A program made the translations under genes and the position numbers. From contig KN880818.1 of assembly GCA_000934385.1 (NCBI GenBank), positions 1-17,686 of the forward strand: a DNA stretch of 17,686 nt, in the 5' to 3' direction. This DNA comes from Cylindrobasidium torrendii FP15055 ss-10. Taxonomy: Eukaryota; Basidiomycota; Agaricomycetes; Agaricales; Physalacriaceae. The notes below the pieces were generated by a model that was not told the origin of the DNA, ran no database searches, and saw only the letters and a program-made list of their open reading frames with translations. Positions 8,802-17,686 of this stretch are shown piece by piece. The first letter of the stretch is position 1; each line of letters starts with the position of its first letter.

Positions 8802-9347
8802 TTGATGTCAAGCTGCGTTTATGAGCAACCCAGTTGTTGAGACGTCGTGGTAGGAAGACAAGGATGGAAGTGAGGGTTTAAAAATTGCGTAGCTCAGAAG
8901 CCAGACATCTGAAGAAGCATTGACAAGGGTGGGTTGATATCATCTGCTCCCAGTGCAAATGATAGGGACATGCGGCTAGAGATAAGTGAAAGGATAGCAA
9001 AGATAATTGAACTGTATAGCGGGGTGCCTACTCCCCACCTACGTCCAATGCGGGTTCCAATGCCGAGGCCAAAGACTCACAAAGATAGACGGTTGTCATG
9101 GTCAAATGACTATCCACGCGAATGCCCGATCGCGTTTACGCGTCGAATCTCATGAAGAATAGAGAGTCCATGAACTTGAATACAAACATACACACAACAC
9201 GGGTATATTCTAAAAGCCAGTCTTCCCTGGTTCAATGAGACGACGGCCATGACTGGATCCCTAGGCCAAGCTTTGCAAAGACAAGCGGAGTCACGTCACA
9301 GGAAAGGACCGCAATGCCTGTATAGACGATAACCTTCGTATACGCTA
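8802..9347. other. Spacer upstream of the permease
   Basis: This 546-bp stretch contains the permease promoter (nearest 8802) and the 3' flank of the phosphatase gene (ending near 9347). The notable content is the GATA cluster annotated separately. The open frame across 8934-9155 has no family resemblance and is treated as chance. No RNA gene was seen. Confidence 0.5.
8936..9114. promoter_or_regulatory. Cluster of GATA-factor sites upstream of permease
   Basis: GATA cores lie on the plus strand at 8936, 8961, 8981 (as GATAAG), 8993, 9002 and 9084, with TATC (GATA on the other strand) at 8938 and 9111. Four of them fall in the 45 bp 8961-9005, some 160-205 bp upstream of the permease start codon. 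Fungal GATA factors of the AreA/Nit2/Gln3 type activate nitrogen-scavenging permeases, including the GABA permease, through clustered GATA sites. The cluster is seen directly; nitrogen regulation is inference. Confidence 0.5.
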
Positions 9348-10921
9348 TCAAAGTGTCAGCCTTGCCATGAAAAACCAATACGCCTTCCGCTCACTATCCA
9401 TTCGCTGTCTGAAAACAGCTTTTCCACCAACACCTTTCACTATCTTCGCCGGAAGCTGGACGCTCCGCCAGATCCGCTTCATGACAGCTTTGACTGCTGC
9501 ACGCCAGAGAAAGACGATGAAGATGCCTACGAGGGTCAGCCGACATCTCGCACAGCTCAAAATTGGCACGCACCGATAATCATTTTGGCACATGCCGCGC
9601 CCCACCACACGACCGCATTGGGCGGCACCTCTGTCCATCCCTGCGCGTCGCTGTACGCCCATCCGCTGCCTGGCATGATCTCAGAGCCCTTCAATACCTT
9701 CAAGCCTGGCTTTCCGAGCGCCGACCGCCCGAGCAGCGCGCCGAGTGCCACTGCGCCACTCAGCACGGCATCGTCGTAGCAAGGGCAGTCGTCCATCGGC
9801 ATTGGGATGAGCTCCAGTGTTGCAAGGAACGACGTAAACAGTGTCCACAGACGTGGCTGGAAGAGCCCCTGCGCGAGGGTGCCATCGCCCTGGAAGAGGG
9901 ATGCTTCGACGGCCTGCGTTATAGGCAGCCGCTGGATCGTCACCGAAGTGGTCCCGACGACAAGACCGACCGCTACGTCGGTGAAGGTATGCATGCCAAG
10001 GTAGATTCGACCAAAAGTGATGGTGAACGCGTAGATCCCAAGCAGAAAAGACGAGGTGGTGGACAGAGTTGGTATGGACAAGCAGAAGTAGAGCACAATG
10101 GAGGAACAATGGACAGTGTGAGTCGAAGGGAAGCCGTACTCCATGTGATGATTTAACACGTCTGAGAAGGTTCAGCGTTTATTAGAAGAGTAGGTGAGGA
10201 TATAATACTTAGACGTTGCACGGGAGGAGAGAATGGACGCGGCGAGCAGATCAGGTCTTTGAGGAATACTGACATGTATCCTCCAATGCCCAGAATAATG
10301 AGTAGCCTATCATTATATTGGTCACTCAAGATAAACGCCCAAGGGAAAGGACACTTACCCTCTACCAAGGTCGTCATAACCAAAGAAAAAGAACATGGGT
10401 AACGAAAGAATGAAGAAGTAATCAGTTCCCAGAATGCTAGATGCGCAACAAGTCAATGTAAATCATGCACTGGGAAGTTCAACATACTTACGACGAATAC
10501 GTGAAGTAGAGATCCAACAGCGGGTTGTGTATTTTTCTCTGAAGTGAACTCAGCATGGATGAAAGGACAGAAATCAAGGAGCATAGGATGGCATTCTGAG
10601 AGTACACAACTGGTTTATGATGGCAGCCAATTTTATGCATACCTGCAAGGCCCCAATGAGAATGGACTCCCTATTCACAATGCGGATAAGTTTCCTCCGG
10701 AGTCGTGCGCGCCATTCCGGGAGACACTTGTCGTATTCTTCCTCCGACCCCACAGTTGTTCGATCTCGTTTCTCGATACTGGCATGCCCATTCAATGAGC
10801 TCTCTGCATGCCCATTTGACTGATTGTCTGGAAGGGAGGACTCTCCATCCGACTCTTCCTCGTTGTGCGCCAAATGGGCAGCTGCCGCAGCTCCGAACTC
10901 AACCGCCTGTGTCAAGGTCAT
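9348..10921 (-). CDS. LCB3: Sphingoid base-1-phosphate phosphatase (PAP2 family, LCB3/SGPP-like)
   Basis: Predicted ER membrane lipid phosphatase that dephosphorylates long-chain (phyto/dihydro)sphingosine-1-phosphate, controlling its signalling pool and recycling of sphingoid bases into ceramide. It has six exons (minus): 10921-10643, 10538-10492, 10436-10359, 10306-10209, 10161-9574 and 9526-9348, and encodes 422 residues. The start chosen is the ATG at 10921; an in-frame TAG lies 15 bp upstream. All three PAP2 catalytic motifs are present. Motif 1 is Lys151-x6-Arg158-Pro159 (KDLICSPRP). Motif 2 is Pro179-Ser-Thr-His182 in EYGFPSTHTVH. Motif 3 is Arg219-x5-His225-x3-Asp229 in GRIYLGMHTFTD, with Gly rather than the common Ser before Arg219. 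NPLLDLYFTYSS and LGTDYFFILSLPMFFFFGYD are further family marks. The N-terminal about 75 residues are acidic, Ser/Asn-rich and probably cytosolic. About eight hydrophobic segments follow. Dolichyl-diphosphate phosphatase is a less likely alternative. Confidence 0.92.
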
Positions 10922-11194
10922 GGGAGAATGCAACTAAGTAAGTCGGACTCGGAATGGCGTGAACTGTATCGGCAGGCATAATTGCAGCAAGTGAACCGGG
11001 CCGCCAACGTGATGCGTTCGCGACCTACCTGTCTCGCCAGCAGGGTAAAGACACGAGGAAAGGGTAATAAACAGTCCAACACCACTACTAGCTCTAGGCC
11101 AGAATAAAAGCAGAGGAGAATACTATAGGATACACATTATACCGAGCACTACGATAGCGCGAAGAAAAGCGTAAATAAATCCACCATAAGAATC

Positions 11195-14100
11195 TCATCG
11201 TGACGGGCGCGGTGAGCGCTCAACGACCTTGTTCGTCTCAATAACATCATCGAGCTGGCTAGCCCGCCTGTGCGTAACCTCAAGTTGTTTTTGCATAATC
11301 CTGAGGACAATGAGTATCATTAACAAGCAACGCAGAGAGAGAACATACTTGATAGAGTTCTCCAGCTCCGACACGCGGTCCTTGCCCGCTTGCCTCTCCC
11401 TCTTCACCCGCTCCTCCGCTGCCTTCAACCGAGTTTCATACTCCTTCACTCGCGCCTCCCATTTCGTGTCCGCCGCCAGACTCTTCTTGCTGAGCTGTGC
11501 CAACTTTTCCTCCGTTGTCGACAACTGGTTCTGCGCATGATTCAACCGCCTCTCAGCATTCACCGCCCTGGTGCTGAGCGACCGCAGCTCCATCGGGTCT
11601 GCATGACCTGGTCGCTTCATCCCAGACAGCTGCGTCGCCATCTCTTGGTTGGCCGTCTGAACATCCTCATCAGTATATTGAAATCATCCTGGGAATGGAC
11701 AAACGCACTCTTAACGAATCAATTTCACCATCCTTCTGCGCAAACTTCCGCCTCCATTGGGTCTTTGTGTCTGCATACGCCTTGACACTCGCCTCAAACT
11801 TGTCGACCTGCTTCCAGCGAGAATCGATTTGCTTGCGCATCTCATTCAACTTCTCGGTATAATTACCCTCTGCCTCCTTACACCGGCGTTCAAATTCTGA
11901 GGAAATATGGCTGAGCGACTTGAGGCGCGTGATAAGATTGTCGTGGAACACGCTGAAGTTCGTGAATGGCTTCGTCTCTGCTTGACCAGCTTTCTTCTAT
12001 CGTGTCGAGTTAGCCTCAACGCCAGGTCGATCCATGAATAACACGTACCGGGGTCTTGTCGACTCCAAGAATCTTGTCCATGTACTGGTAGATCGTAAGC
12101 AGTAGGGTGTTCCGCTCCGTGAGTTGGTCGCGATATTGGTTCTCTGCGTTGAGCAGTGCACGCTGGTCCTTCCCAAGACGCCCCTCCAGATCGCTCACAC
12201 GAGCCTTGAACGTCGCCGTCTCAGCTTCCGCTGCCTTCAAGCTCGCTTGGACAGCATCCAACTTCTCTGAAATGTTCAGCCGCGCCTGCGTCTGCGCCGC
12301 AAGTTGCGATGCCAAGTCGCGGTTCTCCGCATGGATCTTGTCCAGGTCACCATCACGGTCACGTCCCTTGTTCTCCTTGTCATTGAGATCCCGACGAGCG
12401 CGCGCAAGCTCGTCTTCAACTCGCTCCAAATCACGCTTGAGACGATCCACCTCAAGTTGCAGCGAGAATCGAGCTGTACTATGGGTCTCTCCGGCCTTCT
12501 TGGACTCAGCCTCCATTGCCTGTAGTGAAGACTGGACAGCCTGGAGGTCGGCATCTCGTTGCGTGAGGAGTGATTGGGTCCGCGCTAAGTCGGTCAAAGC
12601 ACTCTGCAGGGCACTCTCTTTTGCCTCCAGAGAGCGTCGCTCCCGGCGCATATCCGCGTCGTACCGCTGGTCTGCCGCGTCAAGATCTTGCTCAGCGCGA
12701 GTCCGGCCCTCCCTTTCTTGCTCGATTTCATCAACGAGATTCTCGATATGTTGCGCCAACTCTTCCTGTTTGTTGCGAGATGCTTCGATTTCCCTCGTAG
12801 CAGCGTCGTACGAGTCTGCCATCTCTTGCAACTCATCCTTGAGCCCGGCAACTTTCTGTGAAGAGGTCAGATAGCAAGGGCACTTGGACGAGTGGGAACG
12901 TACCTCTCGTAATGCGTTTGCGACACCCTCCAGTCGCTCCCTCTCGCTGTCGTCTTCATCTCGTTGCCTCTCTGCTTCTTCGCGAATACGGTCACGCTCG
13001 TCCTCCGCCTGATACACATGCTCACTCAATTCCTTGATTGCCTCGGTGAGCGACTCAATCTCGGTCTCCTTCTCCTCTGCCTCCTTCTCCAGATGGGCCA
13101 AAGCCGTCTCGAACTTGCCATGCAGATCATCGGTGTTGGCCTCTAGCTCGGCGATTTGGAGACGAAGCTCCTTCGACTCGGCATCGCGTTCTGCTAGGAC
13201 CTAGGGAGGGATGAGTACACTATGTTTAAGGAAAGACAAGAACGTACGTCACGAAGCTCGTCCACCTGCTGGCGCGACTCTTCGACCTCGTCACGCCACT
13301 GCTGTACAATGTTTTCATGCTGCTTCATAATGTCCTGGAGCTCCTCATTCTTGACATCAACTTCATCCTCCTTCTGCTGCAGCTCGATGAGCGCAGCAGC
13401 GAGACGGTCCTTCGTTTCGTGCAGCTCGTCCTCGATATCTTCCCTATGTTCGCGCTCCTCCATTATCATCGCTCTGCTTTGGCTGCGCTCTTGCAGTTCA
13501 GAGGCATTGCGGTCCTGGAGTCGCTCGAGCTTGACACCAAGAGCATCGATGGAGTCCAGAAGCTCGTTCTTCTCCGCCTCATGCTCTTCAGCCAGCTCTT
13601 GCACCTTGTCCTGCCACTGGAGATTGATATCCTCGAGTTCCTCGATCCGCTTGCGAAGTGGATTGGTGCCCTTCTCGAGCTGTCCGCGTTCTACTACGTC
13701 ACGCAAACGCTCGATTTCAGCATTGTTGTCTTCCAAGAGTTCCCGTGCATCTTCCAGCTGGTCCTCGAGTTCGCGTTCCCGCTCATCACGGTCGTAGCCG
13801 TTTTGTTGCCGGCCACGGAGCTCCCGGATTTCGCGTTCGCGTTCTTGTAACTTCTCCTCGAGTTCGCGCTCCCGGCTCTTGGAACTGCCCGCGCCTCGTT
13901 GTAAACGCTCGAGTTGCGCTTCAAGATCAGCAATGGTCTTCTTGTACTTCTTGACTTCCGTGCCGCGAGCAGCCATCTCAATCTTCATGTCAATATTCTG
14001 CTTAAGAACACCTTCTAGATGGTCGGGCGCAAGCTGACTGAGACGCTCCTCCAAGAAATGGACCTTGAGCTTGAGATCAAAGTTCTCCTTCTTGAGATGG

Positions 14101-14495
14101 TCTATGTGCTAGTGTGAATTAGAACGGGACGAATCGCAGAGCGGAGCACGCACCTTCTCTTGGTCTCGAAGCGTAAGCGCGTTATTTCCTGACTGCCTGC
14201 CCTTCGCGCGCAACGCAGTCGGTGAGTCGATCGCGCTCGCATCCCAATTCGACTTGTTGCCAGCAGGCGGTGTCTCCAAGAAATCCACATCCGTCTCGTC
14301 AAAGTAGTTTGATGCGGTGACAGTGCCTCGCCGACTAGCATGCCGCACGCTCGGGTTGGGGGTCGTCAACACATTGATGGATGTATTCGAGGGCAGTCGA
14401 GGTGGTGAGAAGTTCGAATCTACCGAGCCTAGGGACAAATCTGGCGCGTCAAACCCGACGGATTTCTCTTGGCCATTTGGAGTCCGCGACGCCAT
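11195..14495 (-). CDS. CM1 (centrosomin N-terminal motif) coiled-coil microtubule organiser
   Basis: Probable gamma-tubulin-complex receptor at spindle poles or other microtubule-organising centres (Mto1/Pcp1/ApsB class). It has seven exons (minus): 14495-14154, 14108-13248, 13200-12904, 12855-12049, 11996-11709, 11656-11349 and 11300-11195. Introns are 45-52 bp and the product is 1002 residues. The N-terminal 110 residues are low-complexity and Ser/Thr/Pro-rich, typical of a phosphoregulated tail. The CM1 motif occupies about residues 112-170: EKHIDHLKKENFDLKLKVHF, followed by LEERLSQLAPDHLEGVLKQN and IDMKIEMAARG. This is the segment that binds and activates gamma-TuRC in known members. From about 165 to 960 the sequence is almost continuous heptad-type coiled coil, rich in Glu, Arg, Gln and Leu with few Pro. 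A less coiled conserved block (FTNFSVFHDNLITRLKSLSH) falls near residue 780. I see no PACT/calmodulin-binding C terminus, which argues against a strict Pcp1/Spc110 assignment. Two introns are stop-free multiples of three. Confidence 0.9.
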
Positions 14496-15037
14496 CCACT
14501 TTCTCCTGGAGCCGTCGCTTGTAGGTTATACGTTCCGTGGACCGCTGCAAGGCGTCAGAGCAAGCCAGACAGGTAATGCTAGACTGACTGCGTGTATCGG
14601 ACGGTCCGGAAATGAAGTCTCTTGGTATAATTCACGCACAACGCGCGGAACCGTCTCGTTTGAACGGATTCTGGGCCGCACAAGATGGTGGTGGGCTGAA
14701 GGAGCGTTCGATCGCGATCTGTGAAGCACTCAACAAGATCAAATAGACGCCTGCAGACGCCCACAGCTTTAGAATGATAGGGATTAGGCTTTCCTTTCTA
14801 CGTTTCCTGAATCAGAAATATCTTTCTCTCATAAACACAATCCAATGCCATAACACTCCCCCAACGGTGTGTGAATGCAAGACTATGGCCATTATCCCTT
14901 TTCTGTGAGCGGTAGTGGTCAACGCAGGCTGAAAAACCCAGGGCGACTTGCTTCCATAGCGTGTAACGCGGTCGGACATGGTTTTTGTCTAGTTCGTATA
15001 CAAGTAGATTAACACTGTTTACATCCATAGCAGGATT
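14496..15037. other. Spacer between CM1 gene and thioesterase gene
   Basis: This 542-bp stretch contains the CM1-gene promoter and leader (near 14496) and the thioesterase 3' flank (near 15037). Visible words are ACGCGCGG (14641-14648 with its preceding bases, MCB-like) and the palindrome GATCGCGATC (14710-14719). The long plus-strand frame that crosses 14500 is antisense to exon 1 of the CM1 gene and shows no family features. No RNA gene was recognised. Confidence 0.45.
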
Positions 15038-16891
15038 CTATTCTGTCTTCTGGTCTCTCATCCCCCGAATTTGGTCGCCCACATCAAGCGCGCGCTTCCC
15101 TTCTAACCACGACATTGATTCTAGTCAAAAAGAATCAGCCTTTCAATCCCAGGCGAACAACATGGGACACATACCTTGGTAGGTTTCGGGAACGACAACC
15201 CGGTCAGTCCAGCTTTTGTCAGCAGTCGACTTGCGCCAGGTGAAGCGGAACTCGTTCGTGGTCAGTTCGCTTCCTGTTTTCACGTCAACGACGTTCGCGG
15301 TTACCCCAACATGCTACGGCTGAATTAGCACCAGTATGAACATCAGTATATGCCACCTACGACCCGCGTGGGATGGTTGTCGGTTGCCTCCTTGGTATGC
15401 AGGATATGCGAGGATAGACGTAGGATGGATCCAATTGGCACAGGCGCAGCAAATGATATGCTATCGAGCGACAGGAAGCTCATAGGTCCTTGAACGAACA
15501 TGCTACCGTTGGCGAATCCCAACTAGCAGAGCATGGTCAGCCACTCGTCAAGAACAGCCAATTTCCAGCGTACTTCGTATGCCATTCGCATGAGATACCC
15601 ACCGAATACTTTTCCATGGACACTACATAATAATGCGGTGAGCGGCCGTGCTAGACGAAGAGTTATTCCAAACTTACTTGCGCTCTTGAGGAAACATCAG
15701 CATGCATTTCTCTGCCTTGGTGTCACCCATCCACACGCGTTCCCAGTCGGCATCCCGGGGTAAGGCATCTTTCCCGTACTTCAGGAAATGGGAATGCAGA
15801 TACGAGGCCTCGACCGAAGATGGGGGAACGCGGTCAAGTGACCTCGCTGCAAGAGAAGAACGGCGGCGTTTGATGGCTTGATGTGAATAGGTTAACTAAA
15901 CAACGATGAAATAAAGACAACCTCACCTTCGCCGAGGGAGTAGAGTGTGTGCTCCGCGGGACTGCTGATACTGAGGGTGTTTACGGGGCGGGCCTTGTGT
16001 GTATGTGCGTCTCGGCAGACCATGGAGAATCGGCCAATCATCACTGTTTCTTCAGCTTTGTCGCCGCCGATGCTCTCCATCTTGACTGCAACCTCCATAG
16101 AGCTTTTACCCGTATAGATAACTTGGCCACTGAGCCGCAAATCGCGGCTCGGGTCCAGAGTAGTGAGCATATCCAGCCTAAAGGGTTGAGCGAGAGAAGC
16201 AAACGGGAAGACGGAATATGTACCTGTCCACGGACGCAGTGACAATGTAGAAACCGCGTTCTTTTATGCGTCCGAGCGTTTCGATACCAGGACCAAGGAC
16301 ATGCTTATACGAGATAGACCCAGCAAGCGAATCAAGGTGTTCCATCAACCTATGTAGAACATGAGAAGGAGATTAGGCAACAAAAAGCCATGTTACTTAC
16401 TTTCCTGTCCGTATGCCACCGTGAGCGTTCATATACTCTTCCAGAAGTTCAGCGGAAGAACCGAAGGGTAGGACAAGTTCGGTGTATGAGTCGTGCATAT
16501 GGCGTGGGGAGAGGTCTGGAGCAGGTGAAGTGGTGACCTCCTCTCCCGGCTTTGGTGCAGTGTTCAAAAGGGTCTCCGACCATGGGATAGGCGAGCGCAT
16601 GGGCATGATCCTATGCAAGGGTTTTAGGACGTTGGTGAATTCAGAGAGGGATTCCGTACGTATTGTAAGCTGGATTAGCCTTCTGTCCTGATGGTCTGTT
16701 ATTGATTGTTAAACTTGATTTTTGAGGGAAGACGCACGGACTGCAGCCAGCAGCTTATCCATCGCGCGGATATCCTGAGTTTCCTCTACCACAGCCCGTA
16801 ACGCTGCATCATGCCTGTTCGGTGTCACGGAAAATTTCCTGGAGAATCCCAGTCTGGGGCGCGACAGAAGGCGCCGGGATGAGGCAAGCAT
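15038..16891 (-). CDS. Mitochondrial double-hotdog acyl-CoA thioesterase (ACOT9-like)
   Basis: Predicted hydrolase of acyl-CoA to free fatty acid and CoA in the mitochondrial matrix. It has nine exons (minus): 16891-16738, 16695-16401, 16349-16224, 16177-15927, 15876-15678, 15622-15574, 15522-15361, 15313-15175 and 15120-15038, encoding 485 residues. The N terminus MLASSRRLLSRPRLGFSRKF is Arg-rich, lacks acidic residues and looks like a mitochondrial presequence. Hotdog domain 1 spans about residues 100-275 (SPRHMHDSYTELVLPFGSS, LDSLAGSISYKHVLGPGIET, then VDRLDMLTTLDPSRDLRLSG). Hotdog domain 2 spans about 310-450 (VWMGDTKAEKCMLMFPQERN, VHGKVFGGYLMRMAYELGFA, and VHVGVTANVVDVKTGSELTT). The least certain part is the first junction, a proposed 42-bp intron (16737-16696), placed by frame and splice signals because residues 45-70 are poorly conserved. 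All later junctions restore conserved blocks. It heads the minus-strand gene series. Confidence 0.9.
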
Positions 16892-17527
16892 AGTATGTAG
16901 TGATGGTAGCCAAGACCAATGCTGCCAGCATGAAATGCTGATGAAATGGAAAGAATGATCTCACGGTCCGATGAGCCTCAAAACAACGTCTCATAAGCTA
17001 AGTACTTATGTTCGATGCAGAGTCCTGCTAAGTAGTGCATGCTATTCACTGTGGGCCCAATAATGTTATTTCTTAGCCATTGACAAGGCTGCTACATATT
17101 CGCATTGAAAAGGATGATTGTAAGGAACATGTCTTTGTGCCCAATAGACCTGAGTTATGCCGCTTAATTAAACAGTAAGTTTTCTGCCCATGCCACAGAA
17201 TCATTCAGGCAGAACTAACGGCATATTCTGACTGAGATATGAACCAAGCAACCAAGCACCCACCCTGCATCGACAATGCGTGATCGCGGGACGCGAGAGG
17301 ACCCCTGTTAATTCCGCCAAAGGTTCGATCCGCCTGAGGGCACTTTTCGGACCTCGGACCACCTGCCTAATTGGGTCATTTTTGGACTTTTGGATCGAAC
17401 CTTTGACCTTGAGCCTCAAATTTGGACCAGATAGGATCGAACCTCTAAAAAATCGAAAAAAATCGCAGTAATATCGAAAAAATTCCGAAACGCGCGCAGA
17501 AGCGTCACTTACTCCCCCACTCGTAAA
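16892..17527. other. Right-hand intergenic region
   Basis: This 636-bp stretch lies between the thioesterase start and a possible plus-strand gene. The first part is AT-rich and should hold the thioesterase promoter. Near 16990-17010 there is a CATAAG...CTTATG inverted repeat around TAAGTACTTA. From 17318 to 17444 there is a repeat built on GGATCGAACCT, followed by an A-rich tract with repeated ATCGAAAAAA words (17452 and about 17473). No coding exon or RNA gene was recognised. Confidence 0.5.
17318..17444. repeat. 14-bp perfect inverted repeat plus third copy
   Basis: CAAAGGTTCGATCC (17318-17331) is the exact reverse complement of GGATCGAACCTTTG (17392-17405), with a 60-bp spacer. GGATCGAACCT recurs at 17434-17444 in the same orientation as the right arm. 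The region is otherwise rich in GGACC words. It could be the end of a small transposable element or a palindromic factor site for the possible downstream gene. Confidence 0.75.
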
Positions 17528-17686
17528 ATGAACTTTAAGGCTCCTAGCAGCTGGACCACCGCCGAGTTACAGCGTGATATTGTACTCAGGCGCCTCTCAA
17601 GTGAGTCGAGGCATGCCATACAAGCAGCCTGACAGTTAGAAATGAAAATGGCGGCTCAGAAGCATTTTCAGACGTTGCAACAGCTA
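17528..17686 (+). CDS. Possible 5' end of a further gene (partial)
   Basis: A frame opens at ATG 17528 and reads MNFKAPSSWTTAELQRDIVL to 17600. There a strong GTGAGT donor begins an apparent 39-bp intron (17601-17639, with CTGAC as branch-like word and TTAG acceptor). Exon 2 starts at 17640 and stays open to the window end (KMKMAAQKHFQTLQQL). The joined segment is 40 residues and gives no family recognition. The start is preceded by an A-rich tract. It is proposed only because donor, branch, acceptor and frame agree; it could be chance or part of a mobile element. Confidence 0.35.

Noticed and set aside
9563..10156. 197-codon plus-strand frame
   Set aside because: It lies opposite the PAP2 phosphatase exon that carries catalytic motifs 2 and 3, and has no family resemblance of its own.
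12107..12874. 255-codon open frame on the plus strand, Ser/Arg-rich
   Set aside because: It is antisense to a Glu/Arg/Leu coiled-coil exon. Reverse complements of such exons yield Ser/Arg-rich frames with no biological meaning.
13222..13797. 191-codon Ser-rich plus-strand frame
   Set aside because: Same cause: antisense shadow of CM1-gene exon 2.
6588..16891. Co-directional minus-strand genes as a metabolic or biosynthetic cluster
   Set aside because: Permease, lipid phosphatase, microtubule organiser and thioesterase have unrelated housekeeping roles, and no backbone biosynthetic enzyme or pathway-specific regulator is present.
17322..17332. tRNA B-box-like word GGTTCGATCCG
   Set aside because: It is one base short of the B-box consensus. 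No A box, acceptor stem or cloverleaf could be found around either strand copy.

Overview
This is a eukaryotic, gene-dense nuclear window that reads as a filamentous basidiomycete, most likely Agaricomycotina. The evidence is eight intron-rich protein genes with about 41 short GT-AG introns (mostly 42-75 bp, longest 294 bp), small or tiny 5' exons, compact intergenic spaces, and proteins that fit fungal families. The species cannot be named from the sequence. Exon chains were built by hand from splice signals, frame continuity and recalled family alignments. Every chain closes in frame from ATG to stop.

Layout: 1-1282 is a gene-free, repeat-rich left flank with GTACTTG palindromic words, nested hairpins and three spaced TTTTTGTCCAAA copies. 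It is followed by RPS9 (cytosolic uS4, minus, 1283-2080), which is divergent from RPL21 (eL21, plus, 2303-2930) across a 222-bp shared promoter. Next come the NEDD8/Rub1 gene with micro-exons (plus, 3265-4125) and the mitochondrial small-subunit uS4 gene NAM9 (plus, 4645-6336). The rest of the window is a head-to-tail minus-strand series: an APC-superfamily amino-acid/GABA-type permease (6588-8801), a sphingoid-base-phosphate phosphatase of the LCB3/SGPP class (9348-10921), a 1002-residue coiled-coil protein with a centrosomin CM1 motif (11195-14495), and a mitochondrial double-hotdog acyl-CoA thioesterase (15038-16891). At the right edge are an inverted repeat and a possible 5' end of a further plus-strand gene.

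The genes do not form one pathway. The left half is housekeeping: cytosolic translation, mitochondrial translation and cullin neddylation. The right half covers nutrient uptake, sphingolipid turnover, microtubule organisation and acyl-CoA hydrolysis. I see no secondary-metabolite cluster, CRISPR array, prokaryotic defence system or intact transposon. The points most worth checking are a GATA-site cluster upstream of the permease, the divergent ribosomal-protein promoter, two stop-free 48-bp introns in the CM1 gene (one encoding a hydrophobic segment if retained), the NEDD8 micro-exons and processing tail, and the inverted-repeat structures in both flanks.
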